A stretch of DNA of 64,000 bases from NCBI GenBank assembly GCA_947650285.1, contig CANTFL010001234.1, positions 62,001-126,000 of the forward strand, written 5' to 3'. Source of the stretch: Hyaloperonospora brassicae. Its lineage: Eukaryota; Oomycota; Peronosporomycetes; Peronosporales; Peronosporaceae. Positions 42,394-56,600 of the stretch are shown piece by piece; the stretch's first letter is position 1, and each line of letters opens with the position of its first letter. A program made the position numbers and the translations under genes. The notes under the pieces were generated by a model that was not told the origin of the DNA, made no database searches, and worked only from the letters and a program-made list of their open reading frames with translations.

Positions 42394-45300
42394 TTAAACT
42401 TAAATGACGTGGTGCACCCAGCTTCGAGATTTGTTCTGTTCAGGTGATTGAAAGAGCTGAGATTGGCTCATTAAAAAAGTTTTAATTTGCGTTAAACGAC
42501 ACTGAAAACCTATTGTGTATCTTTTTATTCTAATCATTTGTATGAACTACGCGTCAAAAACTGTCCGTAAACGAGTCTTCACACCCCGCACCACCCTTTG
42601 TATACAAAATCGTAATATTAAGCTTATCGTTAAATAATAAAAGAAGCTAAAATCGGAATTATTCTATCCATCAGCGCCGTTTTAAATAGGATATGTAAAG
42701 AAAATAGTTAAATTGCTGAAGCTTAAATAACACTCATCTCATTATGTTTTGCTTAAACATGAAAATATTGCAAAAAAACCTCTTACAACACATAGCACAC
42801 CAACGTGAATATTTGACAGGTATATCGACATTTCAACTGGCTATTTGTGAAGACGTTAAACCGCGTATAGACAAAGTGGTCCCACCTATCATCAATACTA
42901 AATTGTTTTTATTTAAAAGCATAAGAATAGTATAGAGACGTAAGAAACACAGATGTTACGGTGTGGGCGATTATGTCGCGTACTTTTGCCAGAGCGCGCA
43001 CAATAAAAAAAAGTAGATATCCTATATACATAAAGGCTGCTGGAACATGGAATAATAATAAGTATTCTTTGTTGATAAAATATGACCTCCTTGCAGATTC
43101 TACTACATAAAATGTTATATTAAGTTTACTTGTATATTAATGTAAACGACACATTTGTTAACCCGTTTACACAGGTAAAGAATGTGTACGGTATAATTGG
43201 CCGGTCAAATTGTGTTAATAAAATCGATGCAACGTGATGGTCGGACTTAGATCACTCGGATAATGTTGTAGCTTTAGTATAGCCATCTTCGAACTAACGT
43301 TTTGGTTTCGGTCTCTAGATTGACCTTTATATATTATTTAATATCTCTATAACAAAGCCAGGGAAAGCTAAATAGACAATAGACAATTTAAAAATATTTA
43401 CGTTACCATATTCCAATACCTTTAAATTTTTATGCCTTTATAAACAATTATTTTATGATAAGCAGTAACACTAGTACACTATGCTTGCGTCGAGGACCGA
43501 TTACATCTGCTTTAATCTTAGATAGGTTTATAGGTATGAATATGCATCGATGTACAAATCGACGTATTATCCTCACCAATTGGATTAAAATTGACCAACA
43601 CGAATGTTAGATTAGTTAGTATTGTTTGATGTTAGTACTTCAAATTTTAGAAATTCAAGTATGTGGGAATATGGATTGGTTTGCATTACTGTTAATAAGC
43701 CAAATAATCGACACGAAGTTGACATTGTCAATATTGAATGATAGAAAAGAATATGAATGGGTTGACCGATATTCGCTTAAGCATATACTAATATTTTTAA
43801 AACATTGAGCAAAGTATGCGTGGTCGGCATTGCTACATATATTGTTTTTTTAAATTGTTTTTCTTTAGTGTATAAATATTGATTGGACTCTTTCTTTAAC
43901 ATTTCTCAACATATTGCTCGATACTAGGACACAATCTTGTCTAGCTTATACACAAATGTCTATTCTCCAGTCTAAGAGACGTAGGACTTCTGAAGGCATG
44001 ATCGTAGTAAAATTATATGTGTACTAACCGTAAAAGCATCACAAGCTTGCCGCTTTAACGCGTGCAAGCGACCACCGTGATATGTATCACAACTTCGTCA
44101 GATCTGAATATGGTATTCGAAGTATTTGCAATTACGATGTCGCTTACTTAGACGTTCAGTTTTTGATGCGCTTTTTTGGCATCTTATTTTTTATTATATA
44201 AAAATTAGTCTTTTTATATTTCAATGCGTTCACCTAGTTTACTCGCATAAAAAGGTAACCTCAACCTTATAAGCCCTGGAAACTTTTTATATTTCATAAC
44301 TATAGTGCATATATAGGCTTTTCGATTTATTTGTAAAATTTTATGCATAACGATCTAGTTATACGAAAATTTTGACTTAATGTCTCCCGAACATTGAGTA
44401 CAATGTAGTCCCTTTTGAATATAAAGCCTAATTCTTGTCGTCCAAATAAGTGAATTTAGTCTTTGTAAGAAGCATGAAAGTATTATTACATGTCGTATTG
44501 TAAATTTAAATTGGTTCGATGATGTTAAGAGATCAACATTTATGTTTCTTTATACGTTGATTAGTAGCCAAATACGTGTTGAAATCCATTTAACTTCTTC
44601 GTATCAAAAAGTCGGGGGTTGTGATAAAAGCGCGGATAAGATAGTAGGTCTGGACGTTAAAGGGTTAACGGTTTATTAAATAAATCTTGCGATTATTGAT
44701 AGTAAAAACTGAGATTCATAAAATAGCATTTTATATAGTGGATGTCTATTTTTTTTAAAAATCACATTCCAATCGAATAAATTTTGCAAGAACGCTGTCA
44801 TGAACACATGTCAATTAGTTATTTTATTTGTGCGATTAGTGCTTCTTAATTCCAAGGATAGCACACAATCTCTACCATTATCTAGCTATTCATATACTTA
44901 GTAAACATTTTCAATATTTGAATACATATTAAGATACTGAATAAGATAAAAAAGGTGACGAATGTCTGTCATACAACTTCCTCGCACCAATACGAACCAA
45001 TCTTTTATCTCCAAGTCAAACCAGAATTGTTTTTTTAAAACCACCAGACAAGGGGATTCATGAAAAATGCTACCTCTGGTCATAATCAGTATTTTTCCGT
45101 ATAATTTAGAAAATATATCTGTATGAAAAATTAATATATGAGGTATTATGTTATTATCCACTCACCATTAACCAACGACATAATAACTTGGTTTTCTTGC
45201 ACCTTCACTTAAACCAGAAATATATCTTTGTGTTAAAATATGCGTGCAAGATTCCTCAAGCCTAATTTTTTCGCTCATACCCTATTCATTTGAGTAGATA

Positions 45301-47840
45301 TTACTAAATCTAAGGCAACTTGGTGTAGTTCGTAAAAAATTGGTTCTTCGAAATGTATGCTGCGTTAGGCTTGCGACAGTGCTTACGCAAGTATACCTGG
45401 ACGTTTCCATGTCTTATAATGCGTAATTCTTCACCCAACATATCTGAAAATGACATTTACTTTATACATACTCATTGCCCAAAAATATCATTAACGTTGA
45501 AATTATCAAGTAGTATATAAAGGGTTTATCCTAAATTTTTATTGGTCTAGCCAACATTTTTCACACCATATTCATGCTTGAGTATGTCGGATACGTTCAG
45601 TCTCTTTCGGGATTGCAACAGTGGCGACCGATTACATCTTCCATTGTAGTATATATATTTCAATAAATAGTTGTGAATTAGACGCCAAACTCGATTTAAC
45701 TTTTTTGTTATTACCGAAGACGCAAAACATTTATAAATCTATGTTTCCGCTGGCAATCAATCTTGTTCTATTATACATCCAAAAAATTACGGCTTATCGT
45801 TGTACACCATGGTATATAAGTGCGTATGGCGTATAAATACCCCTCGTGTTTGCGCACAAACCCCTAAAAGGTGCTATCATTTAATTTAGTGAGATAAAGG
45901 GAGAAGTTGTGCAATTTCTACGGCTAATTGCACTTCTTTTTACAATGCAATTTTTAAATTATTTACTTGATGTTTTAAGTAAATATTTGTGTGTCTATCA
46001 TTCGTCAGAAGAGATTACCGGTCTACTTTCAGCTTATCCAAATTTGTATCGATGATAACAAGTTGCGATATTTTTTTAAATTCGAGAAAATGCCTTTTAT
46101 GCCAAAAAATGTTATAATAATTGAAAGCATCTGTCGCACCTATATTGCATATTCTGCCGTGAGAAGCGTTATCATTCTAAATTTCTTAAAATTTTGAGGT
46201 CCGTGTTTAAGACAAATTTACTGTAATTTGTAATTCGGTTATGCATCACAAAACAAAATAGGATTGGATTCCAAAAAAGATTGTTTGAAAGACGATTATA
46301 TTTTCGCGCAAGATATTCATGGAAATTTTGTCGGAAAGGAACTTCATACTTATCGACATCCAAGCCATGAAATTTTAGGGCTAATGTTCGAGTAAATGGG
46401 GCGAACCCCTGTATTTGTTATAAAGTTTCGTGATGGCTTGCTTTCCGTCATAAAATTAAAACATTTTTATACGTCAGAAGGACACCTAAAACCTAGACGG
46501 AAGGAGATTGCGGGTCCTGTGATAAGGAATTTGCGTTATCCAGATAAAAAAACATCTACAAGTATGTATAAAATTTGGCGAACTTTTTGCAGGGCTTGAG
46601 GGCGTCACCAAATATCATCCGATCGATCTATTTAAGGTCGGAACGAATTGACGTACGTAATTACAATTGTTGAATTTTATTTTTGAGGAAACAAGAATGA
46701 TAAATAGTATAGTAAAGAATGCATCGCAATTACATCTTCTATGGGGTAGTATTTGCCTGGGTCAATTTTTGGTATATATGATAATACAGAAGTCAAAGGG
46801 AAGCCTGATGCAATCCAACAAAATATCTCAAAACATCAGAAGTGTCTAAGAAGACACGTTCAGAAATATATTTGATCCATTACGTTAATGCACAAGAATT
46901 TTTCTTATCAAGTGTAAATTCGTGAAAGAATACATGTAAGCAGACATCATAATATAGTTGATTGTTTTAAAGAGATTCTAACGCTTTTAACTTTATAACA
47001 AATATTCATAGGCTACTCGATCTATCGTTGACTCAATACAATGTTGGATACGAAGGTTTTTTTTCATTTAAAGCTGTTTTAATGCACAACTAAACAAGGA
47101 ACTTTAAAGCTGACCATGACCCCATTGAGACCATATGTGCGCATACCGAGAACGGTATACTTTAATAATTTGTTGTCTTATATTTCAAATGTATCGTTGA
47201 GCCTTTAAAGCGCATATGACAGACGTGGACGGCGTCGAGATTTAATTATATTATATTAACACTTCGAGTTTTATGTTAAACTATGGAATATAAGATCTTG
47301 CACTCGTTATATACATAGAGTACTGTCTTAAGCTATATAGCTAGCACAAGGTTAAAGGATGACAAAATAAAATATGGTCACAAAATAATGGGATTAGTTC
47401 ATGTATGTATCATGAGCGCAAATTTATTAAATGCTGTACGAAACCTCCGAAAACAGAATGTATGTTTTGTGCGATTTGGAATTACAACCATCACAAGTTT
47501 ATTTTTTACCCAAACATGCCGTGACGCATGCGTATATATGGAATCTGCACGTTCTGGCCACACAGAGAGTTAAAAAGAAATACCAATTAGATATACAAAC
47601 TTACACAAGTATCCTTCGCTGATTATACAAAAAATGGACCATCCATGTATGTTTGCAGCTTTTGGCAATCCTCAATTTGCCAGCTGCAGTATAAGTGGAT
47701 GGAAATTCTGCAATCTTACTCATCCGGTCTTAATTTGACTGTAGAGTTTCTTTACACCCCAATCGAATAGTTGTGTGCTTTAGCTTTAACACTACGTTTT
47801 TCTGACTACTTATAAAAGTTAGGCGGCTGCAATTTGCCAG
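42394..47840. other. AT-rich gene-free stretch
   Basis: Open frames do not exceed about 87 codons, and all are AT-driven (Ile/Lys/Phe-rich) without motifs. No transposon ends, tandem repeats or RNA genes noticed. Confidence 0.55.
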
Positions 47841-47849
47841 TGTGATCTC

Positions 47850-50640
47850 ACCCAGAGCTCCAACCCGGTATTTTTAAAAGGTCGAGGGCTTTCCCAAACC
47901 CAACCCGACCCCCCTAACTGGATACCCACCCCCTGGGCCCCATAATTATTTTTCGGTGTGTATATACAATACGTGCTCTGCCTTTCTTATGTAACTCTCC
48001 AATTTTTAGGCAACGCAGATCATTTTAATCGATTGTGCAAGTGTCACTAGTGGTATTGTCGCCTCGTGACGAAGCAACGCGCTATTAAATAAAAACCAAA
48101 CACCGGCTAAAAACGACAAAACCCTCACTCTGAACAATGGTGCCCTATTTTACTCCACATGTTGCCATTCACCTTGTCTAAAACCAGTTCTGACGTGCTG
48201 AACGATACCCTTGCACCTCCCACCACCTCACGTGCCAAACGTAACTCAGTTTTGGTTCATTTTGAGGATGATGCCGACGCCAAATAATCCCTTTGCTAAG
48301 TCTTCACAAACCGAAATACAACTCGTGCATGTGTTCGATCCCTTAACCTTGACACGTCCGGCAGCACCTAGAACCTGAAGAAGCACCTGACAAAGGTCCA
48401 CAATCTCAGGGATCCGAAGAAGAAGGACGAGAACAATGCATCGATTCAGAAGTATTTACAAAAGGAAACCTTCGAAAAGGTAAGCTTGTAAAACACATGT
48501 AAATAGAATTTGCAAAAGACTGAATCAATCCATGCTGTAGCATGAATGGCCCGGAGAGGACCTATAAACTTATATCGTATACTGCATTGCTGATGCCTAA
48601 CCGCCGTATGCTATCATCGAACGAAGCTCTTTATCAATCTTTCAGGCGCCTGTAACGAGAATATACTTCATATGATGGTCAAGTTCGACGCCATCCAGAG
48701 CCATCTCTTCCGAATGCCTGACCAGCACTGTAAATTATTAAGATCAGTCTTTCCAAGGTCAAATGGATGACAATTATTCTTGATGGTTGGACTTCACCAA
48801 ACGAAACGTTTTTGTTGGCGATCACTGGTCATAGTGTTGACTCCGATTAGAAAAGGCAATAACTATTGCGGAAGTTCCTGCAGTGATGGGTAAGTGCGTT
48901 TTTCTAAATCCATGGGTAATGCGAGATTTGACAACTAGATCTTCTTCTTCTTACCTTTACCGATTACTTTTCCAGTTGAGCATGCCGCTCAAAATTTTGT
49001 AGAACTGCATCACAACGTTCTGTTCGACTATGGCATCGTTGTTCCATCTCTGCCATTACTGCTGACAATACTAGCACAAACTACGCTATGACTCGAGCAC
49101 TTTCCCACATGGAGCATGTGGAGTTATACCATGAGGAGCTGCTGTTTGGTTGCATGTCTCACTCAATCCATTTGGCTGCAATGGATGGAAGCGCGGCCCT
49201 TGGAGGTAAAGAATACCTCAATAATTAATAGAAAGACTCCGCCACCACATGTGTCATTTCGGTGCACAACATCACCACCCATCCTTATGTTTTCAATTTC
49301 AACTTGGTTGCGGTACTAAAGCGTGTACACGGAATCTCAGTCTATGTACTATCTTCTGTTATACGCCGCCAGCGTTTTGCCCAAGTTGTGGAGTACCATC
49401 AACAAGATTTTACTGTGAACTGCTAGATTTTCAATTTAAAACGCGGTGGAGTTCGACTAATCAGATGTGCTCGCGCTTTTTGATCTTACATTATGTATTT
49501 TTAAATTGTTTTTGTCTCATTGGTAAAAATATTTTTCTAGTCGATTCAACTGTCCGACCGTGACTAAATCCTCCCTCAGCGATGTCGATTATAAAAAATT
49601 TGCGCTTTCAAATGAGGAACGGGGAAAGCGCGGTCAGCTCATGACGTTTCTTCAACCTTTGAATACGGCCACGGAAAGGCTTTCGTGTTCAAGTTTCCCC
49701 ATGCTTGAGAAAGCTCTCCCGATCTTTTTCTCCCTCACTGTTCAATTGCAAATGGTGAGAAGCTACGATTCTGAATTAGAGAATCCGAGATATCAATATT
49801 CATGTTCAAGCATATTTGAATTTCGCAGGTGGAACAGACCTACGACTCGGAGGAGCTTCTACAGCCAGCGAGTGACATTTTCTTAAAAGCTTATAATGTA
49901 TCTCAAGGTAGCTCTCATGAACCCTGTCAACGGCACGCCGTCACTCTCGATCCCCGCATCGAAATAATTTTTCTTCAGCAAGCAAGCAGGACATTCTGCT
50001 CAGTATGGAATCCATACTCGCATAATTCTTAAGATATTTCCTGTCGCTGCAAGCCGCTACAGTACTCCTGCAACCGTTCCCACGGCCACAGAATAAACAG
50101 GTAAATAGGTCACAGATTTTAAAGATTTCATGAATGCAAAGCGGCTGAAGATTGCCAACGTGGACAGGGATATTGTGACGTATTTGGGAGACTACCCGCC
50201 GATATGGATGTGGATCCTTTGGTATATTGGCACCGTCGACAGGTGAATTTTCCTAGTCTCGGCGAATTGGCGAAAGCTCTTCTGGCAATTCCTGCTACCA
50301 GTGTCCCTTCCGAGCGTGCTTTCTCGAAGGGTGGGTTGATTTTCAGGGATGAAAGGTCATCTAAGAACGAGTAATCGGTTTAGATGCTGATGCATATGCA
50401 GGTCTGATACAAGAAGTTGTCAAGGGGTGTTATGTAGAGAGGGCATAATATCTGTTGTAAACGTTATGCAATATATATCGATACACATCTACAAATACAT
50501 TTAAACTCCCCCATGGCCCCCCCCCGCGGGGTTGACGTATCGCCCAATGCCCAATTCTACCAGGTCAACCCCTGGAAAATTCCCCTAGGGGGTTACGATC
50601 GGGGTAGGAACCCTATTCTCACCCCTGGTAGCTATGACGG
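47850..50640 (+). mobile_element. Decayed hAT transposon 2 (approximate limits)
   Basis: A GC-richer block containing a hAT transposase pseudogene, bordered by C-rich segments (47870-47940 CCCAACCCGACCCCCC; 50515-50630 with CCCCTAGGGGG and CACCCCTGG). These may be degenerate terminal regions, but I could not pair them as clean terminal inverted repeats and see no 8-bp duplication. Confidence 0.5.
48290..50440 (+). pseudogene. hAT transposase remnant 2
   Basis: In order on the plus strand: LKKHLTKVHNLRDPKKK (BED-like end, 48.37 kb); KVKWMTIILDGWTSPNETFL (48.75 kb, DGWTS motif with a catalytic Asp); ITADNTSTNYAM and LLFGCMSHSIHLAAMDG (49.06-49.19 kb, the C-x2-H signature); then after stops VDPLVYWHRRQVNFPSLGEL and AIPATSVPSERAFSKGG (50.2-50.34 kb, dimerisation domain with SERAFS). 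GT...AG segments at 48480-48540 and 48890-48975 sit between matching text and look like introns. Many stops; inactive. Its sequence differs clearly from remnant 1, so it is another family. Confidence 0.75.
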
Positions 50641-53518
50641 GATAGGACTTACCTAATTTGGCCTTAAATCATTTTTTGAAGTGGAAAATAATCATCGAGG
50701 AATGTAAATTCTTACACGTGCTCAAGCTCAATGCCACACGGGCGTGTTTGTTAAAATGTTTAAGCTACATAGAATATTATGAACACTAAGAGTTAGACTA
50801 GACCTTCACTCGTACAAATTATTGAGTTGCTTTTTACCGATACTTAAGTGTCTTCAATAAAGCAGATGCAGCTCCCGCCTTTAAGTCTTCGACACGTTTT
50901 GACATAGTCTCTGACGACTATTTCCATATACGCTGCTTCGACGGTGTATAACGGGTCATTGCTTCTTCTCATCTGCTCAATAATCCCAGTTACAGATGTT
51001 TCTGCGATACATAAGTGGTACAGCCCTTCTAGTAATTACTGTTCAATTATAATGGAGAATGTCGGTGGCTGTTAGAGGGATAGGCAATGGCGTCAAGACT
51101 CGTAGATAACCGCTCCGAAGTCATTTTTCTCGCCTGAGTGACAATTTCTTTGAAACGTCCGATTGTATTATTTTATATACTGTTCAATAAGTCGATAACA
51201 AGGGGTAGGTTGGTCTTACGGGCGTGCCTAAACATATTTTGTCTAATCTGTCTGTTCATAGGTGTAATTCGCCAAACAAAATTTCGAGTATTGGATCCTA
51301 CACGGAACTAATGGTAACGGTGGCTTGCCAACACAATCATTGTTGTGACCGCATATACTTTGTCGTTTTTTGCGACATTTTAAAATATCGAAGCTCCGGT
51401 AAAAGTTGTTTGTGTACTGATCAGTACATGTGTACAGAATGGGGGTAGCAACGGGAGCCTTTGCTGCAGCTAATTTAAAGGCCAAACGTACTTAAAATGA
51501 TATCTTTGGTACTACAGTGATCTTCAGTATCCTATTAATCACATGTAGAATGGGCTTATTTATGAAAGGTTGTATAAGGAGTACTCGACAATTTTTTTAG
51601 TGCACCGGCTAAGATTGATGGCGTTCGTTTCTCTCTCCATCGTTGGGTGAGATCACAAAGAATAATAATTTACTGTTATGCTCGTTCTATCATTGAAATT
51701 TTTATAAACTTATAATATTAATACCAATTGCATTCACCTTAAAGCTTACTAAGAGTTTGGACTTTGTACTTCTACCAAAGTTACCTTTAGAATCCGTAAA
51801 GGCCATCAAGAGCCACCTGCTTCATCGTGTAATTCGATGAGGTGCAACATTGTTTAGAGGCTCAAATACGCACCATACACTTTTATCGCGGCGTTAAAAA
51901 ATACAATTCGAACGAAAAATATCAGACCTTATGCAGCAGTGTTGCCGGTGTGATGAAATACCGCCTGCATTTTCAATAAGTGTGCCTCGGGCAACAATAC
52001 CCTATATAAATGACGATTTCAGTCGGACGCCTAGCCGCATCGAAGAAATCCTTCATAAATTCACCCTTGTCCGCTTAGTGAAGAAGCGCTTCATTATATC
52101 GTAGACCGGAGTGTTTAACTGGAATCTCTACCTCTTCCAGATTGTATTTCCTCTTTTTTTAACGATCAATTTCTACCAATTCCAAAATAGAATGCTGGCA
52201 GCTAAATTCCTTCTAACTTATCCATCATTATTCAGAATCTATCGAATAATCGCCACGTTCATTCCGTTTGCATTAAAGTTTTTAAGTGTGTTTAGAACCA
52301 TCCTATACGATAAAAGAACTTTTTTTAAATTTAAGGAATTTTGTGCTGTATTTAAGTACTTTTAAGAAGCTGTTGCCTTAGTGCACGATTCATTTTCCTT
52401 ATATCTTACACCTCAAGCTTATCTTCGTCTGTTTACGTGTTCTTCTAGCTACTAAGCTTTGTAAAAATTTTAACACCTCCGCGCCAAGGGTTTTTATTGA
52501 AATACTTCGCGTCTCTGCCCCCCCCGCGTGTAGATGTCACGGGCAATTAACAACTTATAATGAGGCTTAAAAACTTGTATACTGCATTGACGGACTAAGT
52601 ATTGTAACTAGCCTTAGCCTGCTTTTCCCCGATATTGACCATGACTGAGGACAATTTCTATTGGCTGAGTTTTATCGGATACTAAATTATTGAATTGAGC
52701 ATGTCTGTACCCTGGTAAATTAATCAATATATATATGAAAAGGCAGAATGTGCCTTATCCCACCAGTTATTTCATTAATGCGAGCAGAATACAACGTCCA
52801 TTGTGCTGTCTTCGCTTGTAAAAAATAGTTAATGTACCGCGGTCCCAGCCGATCTTCACGACCCTAGATAGATATAAGGAACATAAGTACCTATACGGTT
52901 ATCAACAAATGAAAAGTACCTTAAGACGCATTGGCACGTGGAGGGTGTTTAGTTATAGCTAAAGTTTGTAATGCCGGTGCACTTTCGACACATTGATACC
53001 TTTTTAAAAATATATCCACGTGGTCGAATTTCATAGAATCCCTTTAATGAGGATATGGGTTTATGGGGATATAATCGGGATGGAATATCTAGCTGACAAC
53101 TTCCCATCTTACAGCAAATTTTAGTAATTAGAAAATGTGTACTCTTTCACGGGTCTGATGGGTGTGCCATCGCTAGCTTCGAAGGCTTGTACAAAGTTTA
53201 GATCTCAAAACGTACATCGTGAGATCTGCGCAACACATGCCTCGTCACTTGTTAATGCGGAGGCTGTAGATCAATATCTCACCCAACATTATGGAGTGTA
53301 TGCCTATGTTAGCTCAGATCCCGAGCGAGAGTGTCTTCAAGGCTTCCTCGTTGTTGAGTGATCAAGCTGGAAAGTAATTGGCGAGGCCTTAACAATAAAA
53401 GAAAAAACGATATGACTACTACTTATACATGCATCTCATGGTCAATATCCTTGGTCTTATGGCCTTATCCTGATTGCGCTTTTTAAGCTTACACTTGATT
53501 GATGTGTAGCCTTATTAT
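50641..53518. other. AT-rich, no gene recognised
   Basis: Short frames only. C-runs occur near 52520. Nothing assignable. Confidence 0.5.
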
Positions 53519-53662
53519 GATGATTATACCTTGCATTATCAGGATAACTACACTTGGCATCATCACGATGACTGTACCTTCCACCGTCACAATGAATGAA
53601 CCTTGCACCATGAAGAAGGCTTTACCTAGCATCATCACGATGACTGTAACTTGCATCATCAT
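53519..53662 (+). repeat. 24-bp minisatellite, six units
   Basis: Six consecutive 24-bp units with boundaries at 53519, 53543, 53567, 53591, 53615 and 53639. Consensus is near GATGACTGTACCTTGCATCA plus TCAC. Units are 60-85% alike; a partial unit may precede. The period is a multiple of three and all six are open in one frame (53499-53684), but the translation (Met/Ile/Thr repeats) does not resemble a known protein. Confidence 0.8.
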
Positions 53663-56600
53663 TATTTTTGAGCACTCGTATTAATTTATAATTTCACTTC
53701 CACATACGATGGTGCCACTATCAGATTCAACAACACCGACATTAAATTATTAGCAGATCTCTAATATCGATGGTAAATTCGACGTGTTCGTTGTCACTTC
53801 CAACAATCTCATACGTCGAAAACCTATCTCGCTGTGATATTAGTCGAATTTAATATCTCCTTCGCTTAGTGATATGGCCAGCAACTGTTTCGGTGGTCAG
53901 ACGAAATTATTTACGCTCACCATAAGACACTTGAGAAATATTAGTTATAGAAAATTTGCATCAGCCACTTTAAAAAACAAGTCTTCCATATTGTAATGGG
54001 AGACTTCCATACGATACATACGAGTTGACTGTCTCAGGCTCGTTCGAACGATCAATCTTGCTGACAAGGCCATAATAATTCGCTTGACAGGATTAAAGCG
54101 ATACGATTCGTCAATTATAGCCATTTTTATTTATAAATGTCGAACATTAATCAGATATACAAGTTCATTCAAATTGACACTCTTTTTATGAAACATCGAA
54201 TCAATTGATAAGTGCCCTAGGGAATGATGATACGGCTAAGTCCGGCATGGGGCGTATTACCCCCCTGCGGACCATTTATCCGGGTATTACTTGTTATAAT
54301 CTGACCGGACGTTCCCCTCAACAATGACCACCATGAATTACTCAACTACCTGGATCATCTTTATGCTAAGCGATTTATTACAGAGGTTAAAAGCATAACT
54401 ATATTCAGGGATTGAAAAAAAATCGGGATTCTTGCTCAATGGGCTCGAATTTCATGACGAATTAATTCTTCGTAAATGTAATCGCGAAGAATGAACGTCT
54501 ATGCGCTTTAAATACCGACAAATATTAGTTTATTGGCTTCAGCATCTGCAGGCATTAAACACTTTGGAAAAGTATATCCTCAAACATATCTTACGAAAAT
54601 GGAATATAAATAAAAAATTAGGGGATTCCGCAAAAATTTCTTTAAAGGTGAAATTCGCCCCTCGCATATTAAAATTTAATCTTAATCCCAAAACTCATAT
54701 TTCCTGTTCTGATCTATAACTATGACGCCCGTTCGGGCAACCTTGCCTACTATTTAAATTCGACTTTTTGGAGCTTGAAATGTGCGATTGTAGTATCTAC
54801 AATTCGCCTTCACGAGAATTTGGTCATGGGCAACACGCATGATATTGCATGGAGCTTTCTTAGCTTCTATACCCACAAAGGTCATATCGTACTGAAAGAA
54901 ACTGGCTTATTCATGCATCCCAATAACAGCAAATATTAGGTCTAGTCTTATAAACATGCCTTGTAACAAGACGAATTAACGTAATGGCCGTACCACTATA
55001 ACCCTTACCTCAAAGTACACCATCTGGAGCCGCATTTTTACGACATTATACGGTACCCAGTTTGATTGGGTACATATGACTAAATTCTCGCGACGGCGGC
55101 AGCTTACACTGACAAATCAAATCGGCGATCGCAAGTTTTTTGGAATATGTTATACTATTCCCCGCCTTGATGTGGATGCTAAAAAACCCTAAAAATTTGG
55201 TCACCGGCTCGGTCGGGTCTTGAATTCTCTTTGAACACTGGCCAATAGGGCGATGTTCCAGGTCGCGCAATTTGATGTTTTATATTAGTATTTAAGCACT
55301 AAAATGTCTTAATTTGGGCTACGATGGTTCATCTGAAGCTCATTTACTCGATTTAGTCAAGGTCTTCTACTATGTCGTTTGGGGTGCTAAAACCTAAAAA
55401 ATATGGTTTGAATTTGAACATGGCTATCGACTATAAGTACGGATTCTGTACCTCAATCTAATGTTTTCTGACTGTGATATAATTCCCATTAATTCCATTT
55501 GAACTCAGTGTAGGGTCTTTCTAGCGTAAATCTCTATCGCTCTGGCATACTCCGTATTGCCAATTGAGACTTAACTAAAATTATATTTAGCTTTACTACC
55601 AAAAACTTCGTAGCGGCTCTTCATTCTATTCGGTCATAGGTTTGCCGATATATTATTCGGCCTCCTACACGACGTCCGACAAAACAAACAACTCCATCAG
55701 CTACATAAAAACGTTGTTTTTAATACATTGAATGACACTGTAGTAGGCCAAGACAGTGTTGCTGCCCATTCGGACCTCGTATGTGTCTTCTTAGCCTCTT
55801 CTCAGCGCTCTAAAATATTAAGGGTTGATTGGGGGAAATTGTAATCGAAGCAATAGATCGGCATTCAAGATTGACTTAATTTAGATCTCCCGACCGGCTC
55901 CGAAATAAACTATATAAAATGTAGTCGATCTGTCCACCTTGGACTCACCGCTTACTATATCAACGTGGTCAACTTGAAATTTCAGGAGATCATGTCACCC
56001 ATATTGCAAATGATGACCAATTACCTACCACATTTTCGCGACCGTGTGCCAAGACCAATAAAACTTGCTTGCATTTTGCTTTTATTATAAGTTCAAGCCA
56101 CGTAGTGCCTTTCCAATAGACTATAGTTTTTTTAACTTTCCAAGGAGATGACTTATTACTCAATCCCGAGCAATAGTGAACAACTGACAAATCCACATGC
56201 GGTGAAAATTATATTGGCAGCCAGGCCGTACACCAACCAAATTTTCTTACGTAACCGGAGCCTGTTATCTGGATATTTGACCAAGCCATTTCCCATTGGA
56301 AGCGTGCTTCTAAAATCGTCTTTGAGCGTGTAGTATCCAATTGGATTATACACTGTATCCGAAACTCCTCGCAAGGTCGATCTTAGCACCTACTGGTACC
56401 CGATACTCACTATGAAAAAATCTTCTTCCATTAGAGGTCAGCCGCTGTAGACCCAAGGTCTACAAAATTATTGCGCTTTGCTAAGCAATACTGACGTCAT
56501 TTATTGAGAGCGAAGGTTGCTGCGAGTATTTAAAAGATGTAGACGGCGTTAAAAAGGGATTGCTGATTAAATTGAGTTGTGTTTGATGATATTTGCGATT

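Noticed and set aside
55180..55410. CCCTAAA-like words (AAAACCCTAAAAATT, AAACCTAAAAAAT) as a telomeric repeat
   Set aside because: Only isolated single words, no tandem array.
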